64,000 nucleotides of DNA from Lewinellaceae bacterium (lineage in GTDB: Bacteria > Bacteroidota > Bacteroidia > Chitinophagales > Saprospiraceae): contig JACJYN010000004.1 in the NCBI GenBank assembly GCA_020636095.1, forward strand, positions 372,001 through 436,000. Reading direction: 5' to 3'. Made by a program: the position numbers and the translations under genes. Each line of letters starts with the position of its first letter. Within the stretch, counting starts at the first letter, position 1. The notes below the pieces were generated by a model. The model saw only the letters and a program-made list of their open reading frames with translations, had not been told where the DNA came from and searched no databases. Positions 16,984 through 25,562 of the stretch are shown in pieces.

Positions 16984-17868
16984 TTAGAAAAGGGGCGAAC
17001 TGCTGATCAGGCTCAGAACGTCCTGAATTAAGGCGTCAACCGCCTTGTAAGGATCCTTGCTGAACTTCCCATTGGGCCGGTTGGCTATGATGACGTTGGT
17101 AGACAGGGCGCGATGCCCCAGTAGCCTGGACAAGCCATAAATGGCGGAGGTTTCCATCTCAAAGTTGGTAATGGTGTAATCCCTGAACCTAAATTTGGCC
17201 AGCGACTGAAAAAACCGGGCGTCATACCGGGCTTTCGCGCGCAGTTCGCGCCCCTGAGGAGCGTAAAAACCAGGACTGGTCAGAGTGATCCCCTGCGTTT
17301 TACCCTGTCCCAGGGCATCCAAAAGGACTGAGTTGCCTTCACAAACATAAAAAGGCAGGCGGCCGGTGTATTCCAGAAAAGCGTTTAGTTCATCTTCCAG
17401 CGATGCCTCCCCCAGATTGGGCTTATAATCATAAAAATTCAGGAGGTTATCCAGCCCCAGGCCATAGGTGGAAGCGACAAAAGAATCAACGGGGACCTCC
17501 GGGTGAAGCGATCCGGAAGTGCCGATGCGCACGATATTCAGGGAGGTTAGCTCGGCCCTGGGCTCTCTGCTCCCAAAATCTATATTGGCCAGCGCGTCGA
17601 GTTCGTTGATGGTTATGTCTATATTATCCGGGCCAATGCCGGTGGAAATCACAGTAATGCGTTTTTTGCCGATCTTTCCGGTATGGGTAACAAATTCCCG
17701 CTTTTCCTTTTTTACCTCTATCTCATCAAAATATTTGGAAACCATCGGCACCCGGCCCGGGTCTCCTACGGTTATGATATTGGTGGCGATGTCCTCCGGC
17801 CGAAGGTTGAGGTGATAAACACTGCCGTCGGGGTTGATGACGAGTTCGGATTCGGCGATTTTTGCCAT
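16984..17868 (-). CDS. udp: uridine phosphorylase-like nucleoside phosphorylase
   Basis: A 294-residue protein of the PNP/UDP family, which splits nucleosides with phosphate in the cytoplasm for salvage. Family signatures: TVGDPGRVPMVSKYFD (phosphate loop, about 33-48), ISTGIGPDN (about 74-82), VRIGTSGSL, and NFEMETSAIYGLSRLLGH with the sugar-binding Glu. It is somewhat longer than E. coli Udp (253 residues) but typical for Bacteroidota homologues. Base preference (uridine) is from resemblance only. It is divergent from the arsC-hemF pair and shares with it a control region full of inverted repeats. Confidence 0.85.
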   Translation of the reverse strand: MAKIAESELVINPDGSVYHLNLRPEDIATNIITVGDPGRVPMVSKYFDEIEVKKEKREFVTHTGKIGKKRITVISTGIGPDNIDITINELDALANIDFGSREPRAELTSLNIVRIGTSGSLHPEVPVDSFVASTYGLGLDNLLNFYDYKPNLGEASLEDELNAFLEYTGRLPFYVCEGNSVLLDALGQGKTQGITLTSPGFYAPQGRELRAKARYDARFFQSLAKFRFRDYTITNFEMETSAIYGLSRLLGHRALSTNVIIANRPNGKFSKDPYKAVDALIQDVLSLISSSPLF

Positions 17869-17908
17869 AGGGTGAAATTTTACTTTTTTCTGTTAAAGGC
17901 TGTAAATT

Positions 17909-18019
17909 AACCCGACACGGGATAAAAAATAATATTTTAAGCTTTTTTATCCTGTATCGGGTTCTCCCGATGCGGTTTATTTTAACTTGCTCCAGGCAAA
18001 AAAATAAGCCGCGTCGGGA
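17909..18019. repeat. two stacked inverted repeats between udp and the arsC-like gene
   Basis: Four alternately oriented copies of a CCCGAYRCRG-type unit with an A/T-rich tail form two hairpins. The first pairs 17909-17929 with 17943-17963 (21-bp arms, two differences), the second 17965-17983 with 18001-18019. They occupy most of the 185-bp region between two divergent genes. They could be operators, a terminator pair or a small mobile element; no protein is encoded here. Confidence 0.75.
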
Positions 18020-18053
18020 TAATACTTTATTTTGCCAGCTAAAAAGTTAAGGG

Positions 18054-18401
18054 ATGAGAAAGATATATCATTTGTCCACTTGCAATACCTGCCAGCGCAT
18101 TATTGGCGAGCTGGGAGGAGGCGAGGGTTTTGATCTTCAGGATATCAAAACGGAAAAAATCACTCCTCAACAAATTGACGAAATGAAGGCTATGGCGGGA
18201 AGTTATGAGGCCCTTTTCAGCCGCCGGGCCCTGAAGTATCGCTCGATGGGCCTGCATGAGCAGCATTTGTCGGAACAGGACTACCGGCGGTTGATCCTGG
18301 AAGAGTACACTTTTCTGAAACGGCCGGTTGTTCTGATGGATGGGGAAATTTTTGTCGGTAGTGCCAAAAAAGTAGTGGCGGCAGCGAAAAGTAAACTGTA
18401 G
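18054..18401 (+). CDS. ArsC/Spx family thioredoxin-like protein
   Basis: A 115-residue protein of the arsenate-reductase-like (ArsC/Spx/YffB) group. The N-terminal beta strand leads to CNTCQR (C-x2-C, about residues 10-13), and the C-terminal KRPVVLMDGEIFVGS gives the cis-proline segment RPV seen in ArsC-like proteins. It likely acts as a thiol oxidoreductase; arsenate as substrate is not shown, and there are no other ars genes near. Its TAG stop (18399-18401) directly abuts the ATG of hemF at 18402, so the two are translated from one transcript. Confidence 0.8.
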   Translation: MRKIYHLSTCNTCQRIIGELGGGEGFDLQDIKTEKITPQQIDEMKAMAGSYEALFSRRALKYRSMGLHEQHLSEQDYRRLILEEYTFLKRPVVLMDGEIFVGSAKKVVAAAKSKL

Positions 18402-19328
18402 ATGCTTACCAAGGAAAAGACAATCAACTGGTTTCAGGGGCTGCAGGATGAAATCTGTACCCAGTTGGAAGCCGCCGACGGGAAAGGGCAATTCCGGGAG
18501 GATGCCTGGCGGCGCCCGGAAGGGGGTGGGGGGCGCACCCGCATCCTGGAGGGGCGGCACATCGCGAAAGGGGGGGTGAATTTTTCCGCCGTCCACGGCC
18601 CGATGCCGGAAAAGATCAGCCGTGCACTAGGTATAAGCACCGGGGATTTTCTGGCAACGGGCGTCAGTATCGTCCTCCATCCGGCCAATCCAATGGTTCC
18701 GGTGATCCACATGAATGTACGCTATTTTGAGGTTCAGCCGGCGGGGAATCCGGAAGGGGAACCTATCTGGTGGTTCGGCGGAGGCATAGACCTGACCCCC
18801 CACTATATCGATACGGAAGACGCCCGGTTTTTTCACCAACAGCTGAAAAAAGTGTGTGATGCCCACCATCCGGATTATTATGCGCATTTCAAACAGTGGG
18901 CGGATGACTATTTCTACCTCAAACACCGGCGGGAAACCCGGGGTGTCGGCGGCATCTTCTTTGACCGCCTCAATGAGGAGGGCGGCTTCAGCAAAGCAGC
19001 TCGTTTTGCCTTTGTTCAGGAGGTGGGAAGGGCTTTTTCACCTTTGTACATCCACTTCCTGGAAAAACACAGGGAAGCATCCTATGGGGAAAGGGAGCTG
19101 GCCTGGCAAGGCCTTCGCAGGGGGCGCTATGTGGAATTTAACCTCGTCTGGGATAAGGGCACCAAATTTGGATTGGATACAGAGGGCCGCACCGAGTCTA
19201 TACTGATGAGCCTGCCCCCGGTAGCCAACTGGGCATATGACTACCACCCGGAGGAAGGAACGCCGGAAGCCCGGACCCTTTCGCTGCTCAGGAAGGGCAT
19301 TGACTGGGTCAATTACACAGAATCGTGA
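18402..19328 (+). CDS. hemF: oxygen-dependent coproporphyrinogen III oxidase
   Basis: A 308-residue HemF, which turns coproporphyrinogen III into protoporphyrinogen IX with O2 in heme synthesis. Conserved segments are present: GGVNFSAVHG, VIHMNVRYFE, WWFGGGIDLTPHY, KHRRETRGVGGIFFD, and near the end GRYVEFNLVWDKGTKFGL and SLPPVANWAYDY. Length is normal. It starts directly after the arsC-like gene's stop codon. Its last 20 bases overlap the end of the convergent lipoprotein gene. The use of O2 suggests an aerobic life style. Confidence 0.95.
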   Translation: MLTKEKTINWFQGLQDEICTQLEAADGKGQFREDAWRRPEGGGGRTRILEGRHIAKGGVNFSAVHGPMPEKISRALGISTGDFLATGVSIVLHPANPMVPVIHMNVRYFEVQPAGNPEGEPIWWFGGGIDLTPHYIDTEDARFFHQQLKKVCDAHHPDYYAHFKQWADDYFYLKHRRETRGVGGIFFDRLNEEGGFSKAARFAFVQEVGRAFSPLYIHFLEKHREASYGERELAWQGLRRGRYVEFNLVWDKGTKFGLDTEGRTESILMSLPPVANWAYDYHPEEGTPEARTLSLLRKGIDWVNYTES

Positions 19329-19809
19329 TCGTCTCGGTTTGTATCTTGTTGCTCATGTTGCCAGCCCGGTCCTTGATCTGTATAGAGTAGGACATGGTGT
19401 CCGTGGGGAAGTTGGCGTTGGCTACGCAGGGCGTCGAACCGTCCGGGTAGGTGCAGCAGATACCGAAGGGTTTATTGAGCAACCGGACGGTGATTTCCCC
19501 TGAGATGCCATTGCCAATGCCCTGGTCCGGTATGACCGGTAGTTTTTTGATATCCACAAATCCTTCCCGGCTATCGGTCAGGAAGAGATCAACCGTGCTG
19601 TCGTCGATGCCGAGGTCGCCATCGCCATCGGTGAAACTGAAGGTGATTTCCAGTGTATCAGAAGGGTTGTTTGCATTTCCTTGTAACACCGTCTGCTGAT
19701 TGATGCCGACGTAAGTTATTTCGGGTGTATTCGGATAGTTCGGCGGTTGCACGCAGCTGTAAACTGAAAAGGCCAAGCCGATGACGAGTAAATAGTATGT
19801 CGTTTTCAT
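19309..19809 (-). CDS. small lipoprotein with DGDGDLG motif, unknown
   Basis: A 166-residue lipoprotein. The signal ends at VYSC (Cys at about 19). The body is one Ig-like beta domain with an acidic turn DGDGDLGIDD, found in many Bacteroidota surface lipoproteins and possibly a Ca2+ site. Two adjacent cysteines (ICCTYPDG) and a further Cys near the end could form disulfides. The gene is convergent with hemF and overlaps its end by 20 bases. Function is not known. Confidence 0.75.
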   Translation of the reverse strand: MKTTYYLLVIGLAFSVYSCVQPPNYPNTPEITYVGINQQTVLQGNANNPSDTLEITFSFTDGDGDLGIDDSTVDLFLTDSREGFVDIKKLPVIPDQGIGNGISGEITVRLLNKPFGICCTYPDGSTPCVANANFPTDTMSYSIQIKDRAGNMSNKIQTETITILCN

Positions 19810-19861
19810 AACTCCAATTTAGTCAATAATTGTATAATAAGGTAAACTCAATATTGTTTCA

Positions 19862-20878
19862 ATGCCACAACGCGAAAAGTGGGTTCAATTTGGCGATATA
19901 CTGAGAGAGAGGGTAGAAAAAGTGGCGGAGGCTGATTTCCAGGCTCTGGCATTGGATGTTTTTTTCTATCAGGCCCGGAACAACCCATTATATCGACAGT
20001 ATCTCGAACTGTTGGGCGTTCACCCCCAAGAGATAAGCCTTATTGAGCACATCCCCTTTCTCCCCATTCAGTTTTTCAAAAACCACGAAATTCAAACCGG
20101 CTCCTGGCAGCCGGCGCTCTCTTTTTCCAGCAGTGGCACTACCGCCCAAACGGCCAGCCGCCATCTGGTACGCGATCCTGAGTTTTACCGGCGGAATGCC
20201 CGGCGAGGGTTCGCTCATTTTTACGGGCCGGTGGAGGAATACTGCGTCCTGGCGCTTCTGCCATCTTATATGGAACGCACGGGCTCTTCGCTCGTCTTTA
20301 TGGCCGAAGATTTTATCCGGTTATCCCGTTACCCGCAGAGCGGATTCTTTTTATATAACACCGAAGCACTGGCTGAGATTTTGAGCCATTGCAAAAAAAA
20401 TGCCATCCCCACGATATTACTCGGTGTTAGCTTTGCTCTTTGGGAATTCGCAGAACAATATCCAATGGGTCTCAGCGGCGTTACCCTCATGGAAACCGGC
20501 GGTATGAAAGGGCGCCGCCGGGAACTCACCCGAGAGGAGTTGCACCTCATCCTGCAATCATCTTTTCAGGTGGATGCCGTTCATTCCGAATACGGAATGA
20601 CAGAGCTGCTCTCTCAGGCATATTCCCAGGGCGGCGGGCTTTTCCGCCCCAGCCCAACCATGCGGGTTCTTTCGCGGGAGATCACGGACCCTTTTGCTAT
20701 TCAACCTCCCGGAAAAACCGGCGCCCTAAACATCATCGACCTGGCTAACCTGGATACCATCAGTTTCATTGCCACTGATGACCTGGGCCGCGTTTACGAA
20801 GATGGCAGCTTCGAAATCCTCGGCCGCCTCGACGCCAGCGACGCACGGGGGTGTAATTTGCTGGTGGCGGATGTGTAG
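19862..20878 (+). CDS. LuxE-like acyl-protein synthetase family enzyme
   Basis: A 338-residue protein of the LuxE/acyl-protein synthetase branch of adenylate-forming enzymes. It has the P-loop-like SFSSSGTTAQTASRH (about 88-102), LPSYMERTGSSLVFMAEDF, LMETGGMKGRRRELTREEL, and HSEYGMTELLSQAYS (the A5-type motif). It should activate a carboxylic acid with ATP and pass it to a Cys or carrier. No luxC, acyl carrier or partner is next to it, so this is a stand-alone copy, as in many Bacteroidota genomes. It is divergent from the small lipoprotein gene, with about 50 bases between the starts. Confidence 0.82.
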   Translation: MPQREKWVQFGDILRERVEKVAEADFQALALDVFFYQARNNPLYRQYLELLGVHPQEISLIEHIPFLPIQFFKNHEIQTGSWQPALSFSSSGTTAQTASRHLVRDPEFYRRNARRGFAHFYGPVEEYCVLALLPSYMERTGSSLVFMAEDFIRLSRYPQSGFFLYNTEALAEILSHCKKNAIPTILLGVSFALWEFAEQYPMGLSGVTLMETGGMKGRRRELTREELHLILQSSFQVDAVHSEYGMTELLSQAYSQGGGLFRPSPTMRVLSREITDPFAIQPPGKTGALNIIDLANLDTISFIATDDLGRVYEDGSFEILGRLDASDARGCNLLVADV

Positions 20879-20915
20879 GGGTGACAGGGAGCAGTGTATC
20901 AGTGGGTCACATCAC

Positions 20916-21641
20916 TCACTCATCAAACCGTTGCAAATTCAACTCCTCGATCAACCTGACCACCTTGGCCGCGTAGTCCGGATCCGTAGCGTAGCCGGCT
21001 TTCGACAGGGCGGCGGCCCAGGCCCGGTAGTCGGTTGGCGGTAGTTTGAACAAGGTTTGGTAGCGCTCCTTTTGCCGCAGCATCAGGCTGTGGGCGCGGA
21101 AGCTTTCCCAGGCGGAGGGGTAAATGCGGAAGAAATCCTTGTGGCTGTCATCCTGAAAATTGCTGCAGTGGCCCTTCCGGCAGTTGCGGGAGAAGCACTT
21201 GATCCCGAAGTGGTTGTTGTTGTCGCGGGCGATCGGGCTATTTCCGGCGTCACTTTCCAGCAATCCCTGCGCCAGCTTGATACTGGCGGGGATGCCAAAT
21301 TTTTCCATTTCGGCCTGCGCCACTTTGGAGAAACGGCGGATGTAGGCCCGCTGCTGCCGCCGTTTTTCTGAATCCTCGGCAACGAAAACCGCTTTTCCCT
21401 CTCCTTGCTGGGCGTTGTTCAACGCCGTTTCTTTGGCGTTGGCGTCCGGGTTTTTACTGCCGATGTTCATTAATGGTTTGGAGGTGCTCAACCGCAGTTC
21501 CAGGGTGAGATTGCGCTCCAGCATCAGGAAGCAAAAAAAGGAGGCAACCAGCAGCTTGAGCCAGTGCCGCTCCAGCAAGCAGGCGGCCCGATGGCGGAGA
21601 TGCTCGAGGGCGTTGCGGAGTAGGGTTAGTTTGACGATCAT
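20916..21641 (-). CDS. membrane-anchored glucosaminidase (GH73-like)
   Basis: A 241-residue protein starting at ATG 21641 (MIVKLTLLRNALEHL); the frame continues upstream to 21737 without support. A single membrane helix (LKLLVASFFCFLMLE, about 29-45) is followed by a linker and a C-terminal glucosaminidase domain (about 105-241): IPASIKLAQGLLESDAGNS with the catalytic Glu, NNHFGIKC, and ESFRAHSLML. It likely cuts the glycan strands of peptidoglycan in the periplasm. The gene is convergent with the LuxE-like gene. Confidence 0.87.
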   Translation of the reverse strand: MIVKLTLLRNALEHLRHRAACLLERHWLKLLVASFFCFLMLERNLTLELRLSTSKPLMNIGSKNPDANAKETALNNAQQGEGKAVFVAEDSEKRRQQRAYIRRFSKVAQAEMEKFGIPASIKLAQGLLESDAGNSPIARDNNNHFGIKCFSRNCRKGHCSNFQDDSHKDFFRIYPSAWESFRAHSLMLRQKERYQTLFKLPPTDYRAWAAALSKAGYATDPDYAAKVVRLIEELNLQRFDE

Positions 21642-21882
21642 AGGCGTAAAGTTTTTGGCGTTAACAATACAGGCGTTATTATTGGAACGATTGAGGGGCA
21701 AAAAAAAATTCAAAAAAGGCTGAAAGTTCCTAACCAATTGGTAGTGAGTAAACTGTGGAATAATGTTGACAAGCTGTTAATCGGCTGAGTATCAATTTCC
21801 TCAGGCGGTGGAAAGTGATGGACAAGGAGCCATCCTATTGTATAATGCCAGGGAATACCTAACTTGGGCGTTAAAAATCAAT

Positions 21883-22941
21883 ATGGCAAAAAGCTTCCTG
21901 TTATACGGCGCCTATGGCTATACGGGCCAACTGATCGCTGAACTGGCAAAGGAAAAAGGACTGAATCCAATCCTGGCCGGACGTTCGGCTGAAAAAACGC
22001 AGCGGCTGGCGGAGAATCTGGGAATGGGCTACCGGGTATTCGGACTGGACCGCCCCGAGGATATAGATGACGGCCTGGAAGGGGTAGCTTTTGTTCTCCA
22101 TGCTGCCGGCCCGTTTAACCACACTGCCCGGCCTATGATGGAAGCCTGCCTGAGGCAAGGCATTCACTACCTCGACATTACCGGTGAGATTGCCGTTTTC
22201 GAACTGGCGGCGGCGTTGGGGCCCCGGGCGCGGGAAGCCGGAATTATGATGATGCCCGGCGTTGGGTTTGATGTGGTGCCTACCGATTGCACTGCTTTGC
22301 ACCTCAAGGAAAAGCTGCCGGATGCGACGCATTTGCAGCTGGCGTTTTCCTCCGGGGGGAGCCGCACGTCTCGGGGTACAGCCAGCACGATGGCAGAGAA
22401 CCTGGGCGAAGGAGGGGCCGTACGGGAAAATGGAAAGATTAAAAGAGTACCGTTGGGGCATAAGGCCATGGAAGTACCTTTTGCTGAAGGAAAGAGCCGG
22501 TTTTGCATGACTATACCCTGGGGGGATGTCTCTACCGCTTATTTCAGCACCGGTATACCCAATATCGAGGCTTATACCTCTGTTCATCCCAAGACTTACC
22601 GGTACATCAAGCTGCAACCTTACTACAACTGGTTGTTGCGCACCTCCTTTATCCGGAATAGGGTGAAAAAGCGCATTCAAAAAGGCCCGGCCGGCCCTTC
22701 TGAAGAACAGCGGAAAAAAGGAAAAAGCTATATATGGGGAAAGGCCTGGAACGAAAAGGGAGATACCGTCACTTCCCGGCTCATTACGCCCGAGGGTTAT
22801 GAACTTACGGCCCGCACCAGCCTCAATATAGCTCAGAAGGTGCTGGATGGCAATGCGCCGGTGGGATTCCAAACGCCGGCTAAAGCCTATGGCTCCGGGT
22901 TGATCCTGGAAATTCCCGGGGCCATCAGGGAGAATCCGTAA
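21883..22941 (+). CDS. saccharopine dehydrogenase-like NAD(P)-binding protein (trans-acting enoyl reductase type)
   Basis: A 352-residue protein from ATG 21883 (MAKSFLLYGAYGYTGQLIAELA). The Rossmann loop GAYGYTG and following LAGRSAEKTQRLAENLG match the saccharopine-dehydrogenase/trans-acting enoyl reductase family, as does HYLDITGEI and GVGFDVVPTDC. The frame is open to 21808 but the extension has no similarity to the family. The likely role is an NAD(P)H-dependent reductase of unknown substrate. A long open frame on the opposite strand (21901-23040) is a shadow of this gene. Confidence 0.83.
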   Translation: MAKSFLLYGAYGYTGQLIAELAKEKGLNPILAGRSAEKTQRLAENLGMGYRVFGLDRPEDIDDGLEGVAFVLHAAGPFNHTARPMMEACLRQGIHYLDITGEIAVFELAAALGPRAREAGIMMMPGVGFDVVPTDCTALHLKEKLPDATHLQLAFSSGGSRTSRGTASTMAENLGEGGAVRENGKIKRVPLGHKAMEVPFAEGKSRFCMTIPWGDVSTAYFSTGIPNIEAYTSVHPKTYRYIKLQPYYNWLLRTSFIRNRVKKRIQKGPAGPSEEQRKKGKSYIWGKAWNEKGDTVTSRLITPEGYELTARTSLNIAQKVLDGNAPVGFQTPAKAYGSGLILEIPGAIRENP

Positions 22942-23049
22942 ACAAAACCGGAGGCCACCGTTCAGGCAGGCGTACACACAACGGCTCCCACTGTGTCCGC
23001 ACATCCCCGAATTGAGTTCGGGCAGGCGTATACAATCCAAAGCGTTGCA

Positions 23050-24174
23050 TTAATACTGCATCATATCCGGGTCGATCTCCTGGGCCCAGGCCAGGATGCC
23101 ACCTTCCAGGTTGTAGAGGTTGTCGAACGAGTCCAGCTTTTGTAGCTCCCGGATGGCGTCGGCGCTGCGTTTGCCGCTTCGGCAGTGGAGGACAACTTTC
23201 TTATCTCTGGAAATCCGGCCCGCTTGCCGGCTGATCTGGCTAGGCGGAATGAGTTCACCTCCCAGGTTGGCGATTGCATACTCATAGGGCTCCCGCACAT
23301 CGATGAGTTGGAAATCGGCCTCCTCATCCATCAGTTTTTTAAGTTCTTTTACCCCGAGCTGAGGCACTGCCGGTTGAGGCTGAGGCGCACAAAATTGCTC
23401 GTAGTCGATAAGCTGTTCGATCACCAGGTTGGGGTTTTTTCTGACTTTAAGTATTCTGGAGGTGAAAGTCAAAGCGTCAAAAAGGAATAGTTTACCGCTC
23501 AATGGCTCACCAATGCCGGCTGCAACTTTGATCACTTCGGTGGCCTGCATGCTGCCGATGATACCGGGGAGGACACCCAGTACGCCGCCTTCCGCGCAGT
23601 TGGGAACCAGTTCCGGTGGGGGCGGGGTGGGGAAGAGGTCCCGGTAGTTGGGGCCCCGGCTGCCGTCCTCCTGGAGATGGTTAAACACCGAAACCTGTCC
23701 TTCGAAACGAAAGATAGAGGCGTAAACATTGACCTTTCCAGCCAGCACGCAGGCGTCGTTTACCAGATAGCGGGTAGGGAAATTATCAGTGCCATCGGCA
23801 ACGATATCGTATCCGGATATGATAGGGAGAGCATTCTCGCTGGTCAGTTGTTCGTCATATACCTCCACTTCGAGATGAGGGTTGAGTGCCAGCAACTTCA
23901 GGCGTGCAGTGGCTGCCTTGGGTTGGCCGATGTCTTCCATCGTGTAGAGTATCTGCCTTTGCAGGTTGGTCTCATCCACCCGGTCGAAATCGATTATCCC
24001 GATCTTTCCAATACCGGCGGCAGCCAGGTAGAGTAGCATGGGGCTGCCAAGGCCTCCGGCGCCTACCACCAAAACGCTGGAACTCCGGGCTTTCTCCTGT
24101 CCTGCCCGTCCAAATTCGGGTAAAGCAAGGTGGCGGGCGTAACGCCTCAATTCTTCAGGGTTGAGTGTTTGCAT
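23050..24174 (-). CDS. moeB: MoeB/ThiF-type adenylyltransferase with rhodanese domain
   Basis: A 374-residue sulfur-carrier activating enzyme. The E1-like domain (about 1-250) has VVGAGGLGSPMLLYLAAAG (ATP site), DFDRVDETNLQRQ and DGTDNFPTRYLVNDAC. The rhodanese domain (about 275-374) has LIDVREPYEYAIANLGG and the active-site loop HCRSGKRS. It adenylates the C-terminal Gly of a small sulfur carrier (MoaD or ThiS type) and the rhodanese may deliver the sulfur. The usual first zinc Cys pair is altered: the YRCLF motif reads YRDLF, a common Bacteroidota variant. No moa or thi genes are adjacent, so molybdopterin versus thiamine or another pathway stays open. Confidence 0.88.
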   Translation of the reverse strand: MQTLNPEELRRYARHLALPEFGRAGQEKARSSSVLVVGAGGLGSPMLLYLAAAGIGKIGIIDFDRVDETNLQRQILYTMEDIGQPKAATARLKLLALNPHLEVEVYDEQLTSENALPIISGYDIVADGTDNFPTRYLVNDACVLAGKVNVYASIFRFEGQVSVFNHLQEDGSRGPNYRDLFPTPPPPELVPNCAEGGVLGVLPGIIGSMQATEVIKVAAGIGEPLSGKLFLFDALTFTSRILKVRKNPNLVIEQLIDYEQFCAPQPQPAVPQLGVKELKKLMDEEADFQLIDVREPYEYAIANLGGELIPPSQISRQAGRISRDKKVVLHCRSGKRSADAIRELQKLDSFDNLYNLEGGILAWAQEIDPDMMQY

Positions 24175-24329
24175 TCTTTTTATCGGAATATGGTTCAGCT
24201 GTATAACCAGAAGAGTCTCTGAGTTGTTTTTCTAGACGGTAAAAAGGAGTGAAAACAAGGAATTTGTTGAAGATGCAAAAACTTTAAACATAATAATTAT
24301 CTAAATACTTTTTATTTCGGGATTAAATT

Positions 24330-24401
24330 TAGATTTTTGTGATATATATAATCGGTTTTTGGGATAGCCTCTCTCCGGACTTTTTGGAGGGAGGTTTTTT
24401 T
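24330..24401 (+). ncRNA. possible small RNA or orphan terminator
   Basis: TAGATTTTTG (24330-24339) resembles a -7 box, and 29 bases later a strong terminator occurs: CCTCTCTCC (24368-24376), loop, GGAGGGAGG (24386-24394), then seven T. No plus-strand gene precedes it; both neighbours are on the minus strand. A short plus-strand RNA that ends at 24401, partly antisense to the 3' end of the next gene, would explain it. The -33 box is weak, so this is tentative. Confidence 0.35.
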
Positions 24402-25461
24402 ATTCTTCGTACAGGATGCTCTGCTTAAAGTCTTTCTGGAGGAGTAATTGAATATTGGTCAGCACGATTTCCCCCATGGTTTTACATTTTCGGAAGCGGT
24501 CATTTTTATGATGATAGGCCAGTTCATCCTTTAGCTGAACGATTTTTTCTTCGGTAGATAGTTCATCCTGGACCATAACCTCCATCAGGTCCGAAAACTG
24601 GATATCGGAAGTTTTTACCCGGGCGGCGATCAGGCTGCGTTCCTCGAGTTGGTATTGTTTCACGGTTTCCGGCCGCATGTGCCGCATCCCCAGGTAAATG
24701 ATAGGGTTGTTCTCCTTAAAGTACTGAGGCAGGTAGAAACTCTTTCGCCCTTCGAAGGACTGCTGGTCAAAATCAATCGCGCGCATTCGAAACTGAGAGC
24801 CTTCAATGTCGGGCGTGATGTCCACCACATAATTGTAAGAACGCATATCCCCCAGCAGGCGTACAAAACAGCGTTCGTTGAATTTAATGAACTCCTTGGC
24901 GATGCGAATCTGGTTGAAGGTAGTATCCTCCAGGCTGCGCCTCATAAAGTCATCGCCGGGAATACCGGCGACGTGTTCTTCAATGAGCGTATCCCGGTCG
25001 ACCATAAACATGACCCGGTTCGGAGAAAGGATGTCTTCCAGGATCAACCCGTAGATGCGGGAGGCATCTGCTTTTTTGACGTAAAAATGGTCGTAATTAT
25101 CGTTGAGGCGGTTGATAATTCGAATCCGGAAGGGTTTGGTATTGCCAAACGTGCAAAAGTCAATACGGGCTACGGTGAGGTGATCCAGCACTTCCACATC
25201 ACCATCTGTTTTAAGGAGTGCATAAATCCGTTTCATGGCGTCATTGATCTCCAGGCGGTCGGATTCGGAGTAGTAGACGGTTTCCCACAGGGTATCGTTG
25301 CCTTGCTGGTCGATAAGTGGCACAGAGGATTGGTACCTAAGCAGGTCCCGGTATTGAATAGTAAGTTGTGAAGCACGGTTGTGGCGCTGCAGGTAATCCC
25401 GAAGCCTGAGGCTTATCGGAATAAGGGTTTTCTTCTTGGATGGGACGTTGCCTTTCATCAT
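24400..25461 (-). CDS. conserved hypothetical protein in the acetate locus
   Basis: A 354-residue soluble protein from ATG 25461 (MMKGNVPSKKKTLIPISLRLRDYL). The frame reaches 25545, but that part is a palindrome, so I use the internal start. The sequence is rich in charged and aromatic residues with no signal peptide or membrane helix. Phrases such as RMRAIDFDQQSFEG and VMFMVDRDTLIEEH recall kinase-like folds (an asparagine-containing IDFD motif), but I cannot assign a family. It lies downstream of prpE on the same strand, so it may be the last gene of the acyl-CoA synthetase transcript. Confidence 0.65.
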   Translation of the reverse strand: MMKGNVPSKKKTLIPISLRLRDYLQRHNRASQLTIQYRDLLRYQSSVPLIDQQGNDTLWETVYYSESDRLEINDAMKRIYALLKTDGDVEVLDHLTVARIDFCTFGNTKPFRIRIINRLNDNYDHFYVKKADASRIYGLILEDILSPNRVMFMVDRDTLIEEHVAGIPGDDFMRRSLEDTTFNQIRIAKEFIKFNERCFVRLLGDMRSYNYVVDITPDIEGSQFRMRAIDFDQQSFEGRKSFYLPQYFKENNPIIYLGMRHMRPETVKQYQLEERSLIAARVKTSDIQFSDLMEVMVQDELSTEEKIVQLKDELAYHHKNDRFRKCKTMGEIVLTNIQLLLQKDFKQSILYEE

Positions 25462-25492
25462 ATCGCCAATGCATCTGTTTGTTAGTTTTTTG

Positions 25493-25536
25493 AATGGGGC
25501 GCAGGTATCCCGGTACACCGGTACTTGCGCCCCATT
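25493..25536. repeat. 44-bp palindrome after prpE
   Basis: AATGGGGCGCAGGTA (25493-25507) pairs with TACTTGCGCCCCATT (25522-25536) with one G-T mismatch. It lies between the prpE stop and the start of the next minus-strand gene, so it may be an attenuator or RNA processing site. There is no T-run for intrinsic termination on either strand. Confidence 0.7.
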
Positions 25537-25562
25537 TGAAAACAAGCCATTGGCGATTCGGT

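Noticed and set aside
17869..18053. Riboswitch upstream of the arsC-hemF or udp genes
   Set aside because: The hairpins are inverted unit repeats and do not match any riboswitch core I know.
21901..23040. 379-codon open frame on the minus strand
   Set aside because: It is antisense to the saccharopine-dehydrogenase-like gene, which has clear family motifs. The antisense product is rich in Arg, Gly and His and has no domain.
25462..25545. N-terminal extension of the 354-residue hypothetical protein
   Set aside because: It is translation of the palindrome 25493-25536, so a start at 25461 is preferred.
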